This document shows positions 1 through 6,151 of a DNA stretch of 11,640 nucleotides, piece after piece. A program made the position numbers and the translations under genes. Location: assembly GCA_902470925.1 (NCBI GenBank), contig CABRIF010000080.1:1-11640 (forward strand), written 5' to 3'. The notes beneath the pieces were generated by a model. The model saw nothing but the letters and a program-made list of their open reading frames with translations. It ran no database searches and had not been told where the DNA came from. Position 1 is the stretch's first letter. Each line of letters begins with the position of its first letter. The stretch comes from an uncultured Collinsella sp. (GTDB lineage Bacteria > Actinomycetota > Coriobacteriia > Coriobacteriales > Coriobacteriaceae).

Positions 1-2
1 TC

Positions 3-80
3 CGCTCGGGCCGCATGTCCCAGGCGCTCGGCTGGCTCACGCCCGACGAGCACCGCCTTGTGCTAGGGTACGCGGTGTAG
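3..80 (+). CDS. 3' end of an unidentified protein (partial)
   Basis: An open frame enters from the left edge and ends at TAG (78-80), giving 25 residues that include RMSQALGWLTPDEHRLVL and finish GYAV. Almost every codon ends in G or C, as in the clear genes of this window, and this supports real coding sequence. The fragment is too short to assign a family. It is the only plus-strand gene and converges on the EIIA gene, with about 380 bases of repeat-rich sequence between the two stops. The start lies outside the window. Confidence 0.5.
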   Translation, partial: RSGRMSQALGWLTPDEHRLVLGYAV

Positions 81-114
81 GTACAAGAAAACGTCCGCAG
101 TCCCTTTCGTTTTT

Positions 115-139
115 CAATCTGGGGACGGGGTCGTTTCGT
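115..139 (+). repeat. GGGGACGGGG repeat, copy 1
   Basis: The unit has core TGGGGACGGGGTCGTTTCGT preceded by CAATC. All 25 bases match the reverse complement of copy 3 (201-225), so copies 1 and 3 form a perfect inverted pair. Confidence 0.85.
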
Positions 140-151
140 GTTCCTGCTGAT

Positions 152-176
152 CAGTTTGGGGACGGGGTCGTTTCGT
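152..176 (+). repeat. GGGGACGGGG repeat, copy 2
   Basis: It has the same 20-base core as copy 1 but is preceded by CAGTT. All 25 bases match the reverse complement of copy 4 (368-392). Its core can also pair with copy 3 across a 24-base loop (157-176 with 201-220), a very strong potential hairpin or cruciform. Confidence 0.85.
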
Positions 177-200
177 TTCCTGCCGGCCACCAGCGGTGAT

Positions 201-225
201 ACGAAACGACCCCGTCCCCAGATTG
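201..225 (-). repeat. GGGGACGGGG repeat, copy 3 (inverted)
   Basis: This is the inverted copy carrying the CAATC flank type of copy 1. Its 3' portion GTCCCCAGATTGC (214-226) recurs directly at 237-249, which looks like a truncated fifth copy. Confidence 0.85.
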
Positions 226-236
226 CAGATTGCATG

Positions 237-249
237 GTCCCCAGATTGC
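237..249 (-). repeat. Truncated fifth copy of the GGGGACGGGG repeat
   Basis: The 13 bases GTCCCCAGATTGC repeat exactly the end of copy 3 (214-226), 23 bases further on. Only the flank and the first few core bases of the unit remain. Confidence 0.55.
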
Positions 250-251
250 GA

Positions 252-273
252 GGGGCGGGTCTAAGCCCGCCCC
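252..273. repeat. GC-rich inverted repeat (hairpin)
   Basis: GGGGCGGG (252-259) and CCCGCCCC (266-273) are perfectly complementary around a six-base loop. It sits between repeat copies 3 and 4. No T-run follows on either strand, so it is not a classical intrinsic terminator by itself. Confidence 0.6.
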
Positions 274-367
274 GTATCGGACCCGCGCGCCCGGGCATTC
301 TCCCCACCCGAGCGCGCGGCGCTTGCGCTCGCGCCCCCGCTTCGCCGCGGCAGCGCCCATCGCGCGT

Positions 368-392
368 ACGAAACGACCCCGTCCCCAAACTG
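368..392 (-). repeat. GGGGACGGGG repeat, copy 4 (inverted)
   Basis: This inverted copy has the CAGTT flank type and is a perfect 25-base reverse complement of copy 2. Copies 1 and 2 point right, and copies 3 and 4 point left. The two matched pairs (1/3 and 2/4) therefore interlock rather than nest. Confidence 0.85.
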
Positions 393-406
393 GAAAACGA
401 AGGCCC

Positions 407-458
407 TGGGGTCTCTGCCTCATCTAGCCTGTTCGCAAAAACTGGAGCGCAGACCCCA
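407..458 (-). terminator. Possible transcript end after EIIA
   Basis: TGGGGTCT (407-414) pairs with AGACCCCA (451-458), and three further pairs inside a single mismatch extend the stem. The hairpin begins five bases past the EIIA stop on the minus strand. A short T-rich stretch (TTCGTTTTCC) follows the stem, but not immediately, and the loop is long (about 28 bases). This is a weak terminator candidate at the right place. Confidence 0.3.
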
Positions 459-462
459 TCCC

Positions 463-921
463 CTAGGCTCTTAACCGCGCATTGATAAGATCGGCAACCT
501 GTGCCGCCTCCGATGCACCGCGAATCGCATCGCGAAACCCGTCATCCATAAGCGCACGTGCAATCTGAGCGAGGAGCGCAATATGCGTGCTACCCGCCTC
601 GGCATCCGGAACAAGCAGCGCGATACCAACCGCGATCTCTGAACCGTCAATAGATTCCCAGTCGGCGATAGGAGCAGCAAAGCGTGTCACGATAACGGCA
701 GCATCCTTGATGGCATCAGTTTTTGCATGTGGTACGGCGAATCCGTCCATCATGCCCGTTGAACCCTCTTCCTCACGCGCGTCGAATGCCGCCTTCACGG
801 CATCACGATCATCAGCAATACCCAACTCGAACGCCTTGTCCGAAAGAAGAGCCAGCACCTCGTCCTTGGCCGTGCAGTCAATATCGAGCAGAACCTGCCC
901 GGGCTGTACGAATTCTTTCAT
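463..921 (-). CDS. PTS fructose/mannitol-type EIIA component
   Basis: This 152-residue cytoplasmic PTS phosphocarrier domain of the EIIA type 2 (fructose/mannitol) family accepts phosphate from HPr and passes it to a cognate EIIB. The phosphorylated histidine is His65 in the motif GFAVPHAKT, preceded by the usual EEGSTGMMDG stretch (residues 51-60). The length is typical of a stand-alone EIIA. The ATG at 919-921 is preceded by GAAGGGAAGGA about ten bases upstream. It is the last gene of the minus-strand series, 27 bases after the alcohol dehydrogenase gene. The window's only EIIB and EIIC genes lie about 9 kb upstream at the head of the series. Because no other EIIA is present, I infer that it serves that EIIBC pair. 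A nitrogen-regulatory EIIA (PtsN-like) is less likely given the context. Confidence 0.9.
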   Translation of the reverse strand: MKEFVQPGQVLLDIDCTAKDEVLALLSDKAFELGIADDRDAVKAAFDAREEEGSTGMMDGFAVPHAKTDAIKDAAVIVTRFAAPIADWESIDGSEIAVGIALLVPDAEAGSTHIALLAQIARALMDDGFRDAIRGASEAAQVADLINARLRA

Positions 922-948
922 GAAACGCTATCCTTCCCTTCGAAATGC

Positions 949-2139
949 CTAACGGGCAGCCTTCAGAATGTTCTCGATATCCCCAACATGCAGTTCCATG
1001 AACGAACCCGCATGATCGCCGCCGCGCGCATCTACAGCGCCTTGCGCCATCTCATGAATCTGCTCGTCGGTGGGCTCGATGCCAAGCTCAGATAGGCTCG
1101 TAGGCATCCCGATGGAGTGACACCACCGGTTCCATGCCTCGATACCGCGCAGGCCGGTTGCCTTGGAATCGTGGAAGTCGTTCTGCACGCCCCAGACATT
1201 GACGGCAAACTGGGCAAAACGCTCGGGATCGACGTCGATGACGTACTTGGCCCAGCTGGACCAGATGGCGGTGAGGCCCGCACCATGCGCGACATCGAAC
1301 AGAGCACCGATTTCATGCTCGATAGCGTGGCAGGCGAAATCACCCACGCGACCGAGGCCGGTCAGACCATCATGGGACTTAGAGCCCGCAAGCAGCAGGT
1401 TGGCGCGGGCGGTATAGCTCTTGGGATTGGCAATTGCCTCGGGCACCATAGTCTTGACGGTACGCAGCAGACCCTCGGAAATCTCGTCTGTAAGCTCAAC
1501 ATGCTGCTCGGTGGTGAAGTAGCGCTCCATCGTATGCATCATGATGTCGGCACCCGGCGCGGCCGTCTGGAACGCGGGCAGCGAATAGGTGAGCTCCGGG
1601 TTCATAATCGCGAACAGCGGACGGGCGCACTCGTGGTTATACGAGCGCTTGAGCATCTTATCGCCCATAGTGTCGATGTTTATGACCGTGGAGTTGGAGG
1701 TTTCCGATCCGGTGCCAGCGAGCGTTGAGATCGCACCGATCTTGGCAATTTTGGTTGTTGCCACCTTGCCGAGGAAGAGGTCCTCGAGATCGAAGTCGTT
1801 CGCGAGGCCATAGGCGATGGCCTTCGCTGAGTCGATGGCAGAGCCGCCGCCGATGGGCAGGATGAAATCAACGCCCTCCTCCCGGCAGAGCTCAACACCC
1901 TTCTTTACAAGGGAAAGGCGCGGGTTGGGAACAACACCGTCCAGCTCGACGCAGGCGATACCCTCAGCGGCAAGACCCTCCTCGACACGAGCAAGCAAGC
2001 CAGTGTCGCGCACATAGTCGCCGCCCCAATGGACGAGCACCTTGGTACCGCCAAACTCTTTAACCAGACGGCCCGCCTCACGCTCAGTATCTTTACCGAA
2101 TACAATCTTAGTGGGAACGAGATACTCGAAATTGACCAT
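949..2139 (-). CDS. Iron-containing alcohol dehydrogenase (BdhA/YqhD-like)
   Basis: This 396-residue group III, metal-dependent alcohol dehydrogenase reduces an aldehyde to an alcohol with NAD(P)H, or the reverse. The N-terminal nucleotide-binding half carries GGGS at 97-100, and TLAGTGSETS follows at 139-148. The expected metal ligands are all present with family spacing: Asp198, His202, His271 and His285 (GADIMMH, HAIEHEIG, DVAHGAG). The sequence resembles the butanol dehydrogenase/YqhD branch, so butyraldehyde, acetaldehyde or another short aldehyde are candidates and the real substrate is open. The ATG at 2137-2139 has GAAAGGAAG upstream. An in-frame ATG at 2238 would add 33 low-quality residues and is rejected. 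It lies 27 bases before EIIA and 193 bases after thiolase. It probably disposes of reducing equivalents or of the aldehyde released by the aldolase; that role is inferred. Confidence 0.9.
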   Translation of the reverse strand: MVNFEYLVPTKIVFGKDTEREAGRLVKEFGGTKVLVHWGGDYVRDTGLLARVEEGLAAEGIACVELDGVVPNPRLSLVKKGVELCREEGVDFILPIGGGSAIDSAKAIAYGLANDFDLEDLFLGKVATTKIAKIGAISTLAGTGSETSNSTVINIDTMGDKMLKRSYNHECARPLFAIMNPELTYSLPAFQTAAPGADIMMHTMERYFTTEQHVELTDEISEGLLRTVKTMVPEAIANPKSYTARANLLLAGSKSHDGLTGLGRVGDFACHAIEHEIGALFDVAHGAGLTAIWSSWAKYVIDVDPERFAQFAVNVWGVQNDFHDSKATGLRGIEAWNRWCHSIGMPTSLSELGIEPTDEQIHEMAQGAVDARGGDHAGSFMELHVGDIENILKAAR

Positions 2140-2256
2140 TGCTGTCTTCCTTTCAATAGATGGACCCGGATTGATGAAAGCCCGGCCGCATACGCAACAC
2201 TTTGCAGGCCGCCTAGCCCGGGCACGCGAATAGCTCAAGACGGAAGGACCATGCCG

Positions 2257-2307
2257 TCACACGCAACCCCGCAGAGCGAAGCTGGAAACGTCAAAACGCG
2301 CCGACAT
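2257..2307 (-). CDS. Possible 16-residue peptide between thiolase and alcohol dehydrogenase
   Basis: A short frame encodes MSARFDVSSFALRGCV and stops at TGA. It is preceded by a purine-rich GGAGGAGGG that ends four bases before the ATG, a better ribosome binding site than several full genes here have. It starts 26 bases after the thiolase stop, in the 193-base gap before the alcohol dehydrogenase. No recognised family or membrane segment is visible. It may be a leader peptide or a chance match; conservation would decide. Confidence 0.2.
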   Translation of the reverse strand: MSARFDVSSFALRGCV

Positions 2308-2332
2308 GTCGCCCTCCTCCAATGGGGATAAG

Positions 2333-3535
2333 CTACTCGGCTGTAAAGTACATCGAGATACCCTGACCGCCACCGATGCACATGGATACAAGTGCGTCCT
2401 TTTTCTCGGGATGACGTCGTGCGAGCTCATAAGCGCACTTGATGGCGAGGATGGTGCCGGTGGCTCCAATGGGGTGACCCAGTGAGATGCCGCCGCCGTA
2501 AATGTTTACCCTATCGTGATTGAGACCAAGGTCACGCATGACGGCATAAGCCTGACTTGCAAAGGCCTCATTAATCTCGACCATGTCGATGTCGGCAAGG
2601 TCAAGACCGAGCTTATCGGCCAGTTTCTTGCTGGAATAGTACGGCGAATAGCCCATGAGCGAGGCCTCAAAGCCTGCAATCGCGTATCCGCGGATGGCGA
2701 CCATCGGGGTGCAGCCGAGTTCCTCGGCTTTGGCACGGGTCATAATCACGACGGCTGCCGCAGCGTCATTCAGGCTGGAGGAATTGGCGGCGGTAACGGT
2801 ACCGGTGCCGTCAGTCACAAAGCAGGGCTTGAGGCGAGAGAGGCTCTCGGCGGTAACGCCTTGGCGCGGATTCTCATCGGTGTCGAAAAGCGTGACGCTG
2901 CCTTTGCGGCCCTTGAGCTCTACGGGAACGATTTCATCGGCAAACACGCCGGCCTCCACGGCGGCACAGGCGCGCTGCTGACTCGTGGCCGCGAAGGCAT
3001 CCTGCTCCTCACGGGTGACGTTGTACTTCTTCGCAACGTTCTCAGCGGTCACACCATTGTGGGACATGTCGAGCGGCCAGGTGAGAATGTCAATCACGCC
3101 ATCCTCGAACTGCTTATGACCCATGCGGGCGCCCCAACGGGCACTCGGCACGTAATACGGAAGCTGTGAGAGATTCTCCGAACCACCCGCGACGACAACA
3201 TCGGCGGCGCCGGTCTGGATTTCCATGATGCCGTCGACGATGGACTGCAGACCGCTGCCGCACTGACGGTTGACAGAATAGGCGCACGTCTCGTTGGGAA
3301 GGCCGGCCTTGAGGCTGATGGAACGGGCGAGAAACCCGTTCTCACCCCAAGATCCAACCTGGCCGATAATGCATTCGTCGACGGCGGCGGGGTCGATTCC
3401 GGCTCGCCTAACCGCCTCAGCAACCACGAGGGCACCCATGTCAATCGCGGACACGTCCTTGAGGCTGCCGCCGAACTTGGCAATAGCGGTGCGGGCACCA
3501 GAGACGATGACGATATCGTTAGCGCTCTTTTCCAT
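2333..3535 (-). CDS. Thiolase (acetyl-CoA acetyltransferase family)
   Basis: This 400-residue cytoplasmic thiolase condenses two acyl-CoA units, or cleaves 3-ketoacyl-CoA with CoA. The catalytic set is complete: nucleophile Cys92 (NRQCGSG), NEAFA at 322-326, His354 (SLGHPIGATG) and Cys386 (CIGGGQG). The length is that of biosynthetic thiolases. Beside the 3-hydroxybutyryl-CoA dehydrogenase, the likely reaction is acetyl-CoA to or from acetoacetyl-CoA. Two regions differ from common acetyl-CoA acetyltransferases: GSWGENGFLARS (61-72), and MGYSPYYSSKKL (294-305), where an MG-GP motif is usual. A different acyl specificity is therefore possible. The start at 3533-3535 has AAGGAG eight bases upstream; the ATG at 3571 lacks such a site. 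It follows the dehydrogenase gene by 143 bases. Confidence 0.92.
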   Translation of the reverse strand: MEKSANDIVIVSGARTAIAKFGGSLKDVSAIDMGALVVAEAVRRAGIDPAAVDECIIGQVGSWGENGFLARSISLKAGLPNETCAYSVNRQCGSGLQSIVDGIMEIQTGAADVVVAGGSENLSQLPYYVPSARWGARMGHKQFEDGVIDILTWPLDMSHNGVTAENVAKKYNVTREEQDAFAATSQQRACAAVEAGVFADEIVPVELKGRKGSVTLFDTDENPRQGVTAESLSRLKPCFVTDGTGTVTAANSSSLNDAAAAVVIMTRAKAEELGCTPMVAIRGYAIAGFEASLMGYSPYYSSKKLADKLGLDLADIDMVEINEAFASQAYAVMRDLGLNHDRVNIYGGGISLGHPIGATGTILAIKCAYELARRHPEKKDALVSMCIGGGQGISMYFTAE

Positions 3536-3538
3536 TCT

Positions 3539-3559
3539 AATTGCTCCTTCATCGCAATT
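3539..3559 (-). promoter_or_regulatory. Ribosome binding site of thiolase inside a small inverted repeat
   Basis: The Shine-Dalgarno AAGGAG (minus strand, 3549-3544) lies at the edge and loop of a six-base inverted repeat, AATTGC (3539-3544) with GCAATT (3554-3559), with a nine-base loop. It fixes the thiolase start at 3535. The hairpin might tune ribosome access, although the stem is short and AT-rich. Confidence 0.3.
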
Positions 3560-3678
3560 GTTCGTGTGCAAGATTAAAGCCGAGATACCGCGCAGTCAGA
3601 AGGGTTGGGGACCACTCATGGAATTGCACGATCGCCATACAGACGCTCCCGCGCGGACTACGGCACGAGATGGAACGG

Positions 3679-4521
3679 TTACTCGTAGGTGTAAAAACCG
3701 CGCCCGGTTTTGCGACCTAGGTTGCCCGCATCAATCATCTCCTTGAGCAGTGGGCAGGGGCGGTACTTCTCATCGCCAAAAGACTCATAGAGGCCCCTCA
3801 TGGTGGCGTACACCACATCGATGCCCGTGAAGTCCATAAGCTCGCACGGACCCATGGGATGGTTGCAGCCGAGCTTCATACCGTTGTCGACATCCTCGGG
3901 GGCGCAACCCTCGGACACGAGGAAGGCACCCTCGTTTTGATATGGGACGATGATGCGGTTGACGATGAAGCCGGGCTGGTTGGGGGCGGTGACACTCGTC
4001 TTGCCAACCGCATCGGAGAGTTCCTTGGCGGCCGCAAAGGCCTCGCTGGAGGTGGCGGTGCCACGGATGAGCTCAACGAGCTTCATCACAGGTGCGGGAT
4101 AGAAGAAGTGCATGCCAAGAACAGACTCGGGACGCTTGGTGGCAGCCGCGATAGCATCGATATCGATACCGGATGTGTTGGTGAGAAGCACAGCGTCCTC
4201 GTCGGCAAACTCATCCATCTTGGCAAATGTGGACTCCTTGAAGTCGAGGCGCTCGGGAACAGCCTCGATGACGTAGCGCGCACCGACAAGGTCAGCATAA
4301 TCCGTAGAGTAGCTCATACGAGCAAGGATCTCGTCGCATGCCTCCTGGGTCATCTTGCCCTTGGCGACCTTCTTGTTCATAAGCTTGGCGACCAGCGCAC
4401 GAGCGCGGTCAAGCGGTTCAGCCGCGATATCGATGTTGACGACCTCGAAGCCTGCCTGTGCGCACACCTGCGCGATACCGCCTCCCATAAGGCCGGAACC
4501 AATTACTGCTACCTTTGCCAT
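3679..4521 (-). CDS. hbd: 3-hydroxybutyryl-CoA dehydrogenase
   Basis: This 280-residue single-function 3-hydroxyacyl-CoA dehydrogenase interconverts acetoacetyl-CoA and 3-hydroxybutyryl-CoA with NAD(P)H. The N-terminal Rossmann fold begins at once with VAVIGSGLMGGGIA (Gly8, Gly10, Gly13). The active-site residues are present with the spacing of the human mitochondrial enzyme: Ser117 (NTSG), His138 (MHFFYP), Glu150 (VELI) and Asn188 (VNR). The C-terminal helical domain ends GRKTGRGFYTYE, as is usual. The length matches clostridial Hbd. The ATG at 4519-4521 follows GAAAGGG at good spacing; the upstream ATG at 4665 runs inside the CoA-transferase gene and is rejected. It sits 55 bases after the CoA-transferase and 143 before thiolase. 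No crotonase or acyl-CoA dehydrogenase accompanies it, so onward conversion to butyryl-CoA is not encoded here. Confidence 0.93.
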   Translation of the reverse strand: MAKVAVIGSGLMGGGIAQVCAQAGFEVVNIDIAAEPLDRARALVAKLMNKKVAKGKMTQEACDEILARMSYSTDYADLVGARYVIEAVPERLDFKESTFAKMDEFADEDAVLLTNTSGIDIDAIAAATKRPESVLGMHFFYPAPVMKLVELIRGTATSSEAFAAAKELSDAVGKTSVTAPNQPGFIVNRIIVPYQNEGAFLVSEGCAPEDVDNGMKLGCNHPMGPCELMDFTGIDVVYATMRGLYESFGDEKYRPCPLLKEMIDAGNLGRKTGRGFYTYE

Positions 4522-4576
4522 TGTTCTGCCCTTTCTCTGAGAACACCTGATACCTGAACGTGGAAGGGAGCAACCC

Positions 4577-6151
4577 CTAGAGATAGCCGATAAGACCGGC
4601 GGGACCATCTGTGGTGAAGAGGCACGCGTCCATGACCTTGAGGTCGTCGGCGACGATCGGCTCAAAATCCATCATGTCGAGCACCTGCGTTTGAAGATCG
4701 ATACCGGGGGCAATCTCGACCAGCTTGACACCCTCGGGGACAAGCTCGAACACCGCGCGCTCGGTGATGACCAGGACCTGCTGATCGGACGCACGGGACC
4801 GAGGGCCGTTGAAGGACAATTGGGCGACCTTATTGACCATCTTCTTGATCTGGCCCTCCTGCTCGATGACAAGCTTGCCGTCATCGAAGCAATACCGTGC
4901 CCCGCGCGCGGTAAATGTTCCCAGAAAAACGACCTTCTTGGCGTTCTGGGTGATATCGATGAAACCGCCGGCACCTGTACAGCGAGAGCCCATCTTGGTG
5001 GAATTGACGTTTCCCTCGCCATCGAGCTCACCCAAGCCCATGTAGGTCACGTCGACGCCCGCACCATCGTAGTAATCAAACTGTTCGGGATGGCTGACCA
5101 TCGCAATAAGGTTTTGACCGATACCGAAGTCGGCCCCGCCCATCTGGACACCACCGTAGATGCCGCTCTCAACGGTGATCATGACCTCAGAGGAGAATCC
5201 CTCCTCCTGCGCAACACGACCGACCATGTCGTTGGGAATGCCCGTTCCCAGGTTGACCACGCAGCCGGGGTACATCTCCATAACGCCGCGTCGGGCGATG
5301 AACTTGCGTTCGTTGAAGGGCGCGGGCTCGATGGAGGTCTCGGGCACGACCATCTGACCGCAATACGAAGCATCGAAGTAGAAGGAGTGCGTCTGTCGAT
5401 GATCAACCTCAGGGTCATCACAGACCACGATCTTGTCGATAAAGACACCGGGCACCGTGACATCCTTGGGGTTGATGGTGCCATTCTTGACCACATTTTT
5501 GACCTGGGCGATCACCTGTCCGCCAAAGCGCTTCGCTGCAAGAACCGCGTTGAAAACCTCGAGCTTCATAGCTTCCTCGGTGGTGGTGAGATTGCCCATC
5601 TCGTCACAAACAGTACCGCGAATAAGGACGGTATCGATCGGAACGGCACGGTAGAACATGTACTCCTCACCGTCCACCGTGATGATTTCGCTGATATCCT
5701 CGAGCTCACGCGTTCGGCCATTCATTTTGCCACCCTCGATGCGTGGGTCGATGAAGGTCCCCAAGCCGACCCGGCTCATCTTGCCAGGCAGGCCGCAGGC
5801 CATGGAACGGTAGAGCTGGGCGATCTGACCCTGGGGCAGGCAGTATGCCTCGACCTGATTGTTGGCAATCAAATCCATCCAACGCGGCTGGAGGCCCCAG
5901 TGCGAGCCGATAATGCGCTTGACCAGGCCCTCGTGCGCAAAATGCTGGATGCCGCGCTCGCGATCGGACTGGCCACACGAGTGCAGGAGCGTAAGATTGC
6001 AAGGATGGCCCGTTTCGAGGAAGCGCCGCTCGATGGCCTTGAGGTTCGACTCGGATGCCGACACCAGGGTCATTCCGATGGTCGCGATGGTCGAACCATC
6101 CTCAATCGAGGCAGCCGCCTCATCAGCCGTCACGAAGTTTGCCTTGATCAC
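4577..6151 (-). CDS. Acetate/3-ketoacid-type CoA-transferase (YdiF-like, fused subunits)
   Basis: This 524-residue CoA-transferase of family I has both halves in one chain, as in YdiF-type acyl-CoA:acetate transferases and propionate CoA-transferase. It moves CoA between an acyl-CoA and a free acid such as acetate, through a glutamyl-CoA thioester. The catalytic glutamate is Glu328 in ITVESGIYGG. The second-half glycine loops NLGTGIP (300-306) and GAGGFIDI (393-400) are also visible. The start is GTG (6149-6151), chosen because AAGGAG lies eight bases upstream (6165-6160) and because the protein begins MIKANFVTADEAAASI in family style. The start overlaps the ligase stop in a GTGA arrangement, implying translational coupling. 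Candidate substrates are acetoacetate, 3-hydroxybutyrate, butyrate or the acid handled by the adjacent ligase; sequence alone does not decide. Confidence 0.9.
   Translation of the reverse strand: MIKANFVTADEAAASIEDGSTIATIGMTLVSASESNLKAIERRFLETGHPCNLTLLHSCGQSDRERGIQHFAHEGLVKRIIGSHWGLQPRWMDLIANNQVEAYCLPQGQIAQLYRSMACGLPGKMSRVGLGTFIDPRIEGGKMNGRTRELEDISEIITVDGEEYMFYRAVPIDTVLIRGTVCDEMGNLTTTEEAMKLEVFNAVLAAKRFGGQVIAQVKNVVKNGTINPKDVTVPGVFIDKIVVCDDPEVDHRQTHSFYFDASYCGQMVVPETSIEPAPFNERKFIARRGVMEMYPGCVVNLGTGIPNDMVGRVAQEEGFSSEVMITVESGIYGGVQMGGADFGIGQNLIAMVSHPEQFDYYDGAGVDVTYMGLGELDGEGNVNSTKMGSRCTGAGGFIDITQNAKKVVFLGTFTARGARYCFDDGKLVIEQEGQIKKMVNKVAQLSFNGPRSRASDQQVLVITERAVFELVPEGVKLVEIAPGIDLQTQVLDMMDFEPIVADDLKVMDACLFTTDGPAGLIGYL

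Larger units (their letters stand above)
81..462. other. Convergent non-coding region rich in inverted repeats
   Basis: This stretch between two convergent stops holds no credible gene: the short frames in it have no ribosome binding site and read through the repeats. It contains four copies of a GGGGACGGGG unit (two per orientation), a truncated fifth copy at 237-249, a GC hairpin GGGGCGGG/CCCGCCCC (252-259 with 266-273), a smaller GAGCGC/GCGCTC pair (310-315 with 325-330), and a TGGGGTCT/AGACCCCA pair (407-414 with 451-458). The placement between facing 3' ends fits a REP/BIME-like mosaic or bidirectional transcript end. No transposase is linked to it here. Confidence 0.75.

Noticed and set aside
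115..392. The repeats as a CRISPR array
   Set aside because: Copies are in both orientations, spacing is irregular (12, 24 and about 142 bases) and there are no cas genes.
81..462. An insertion sequence in the left intergenic region
   Set aside because: There is no transposase frame, no target-site duplication and no terminal repeats bounding a coding unit; only dispersed fold-back repeats are seen.
138..485. A 115-residue plus-strand frame through the repeats
   Set aside because: It reads through the palindromic repeats, is Pro/Arg-rich, has no ribosome binding site and overlaps the end of EIIA.
949..2238. A longer alcohol dehydrogenase starting at 2238
   Set aside because: The extra 33 residues are arginine- and cysteine-rich and unlike the family N-terminus; the ATG at 2139 has a good ribosome binding site.
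3679..4665. A longer 3-hydroxybutyryl-CoA dehydrogenase starting at 4665
   Set aside because: The extension overlaps the CoA-transferase 3' end. The Rossmann motif begins properly at the 4521 start.
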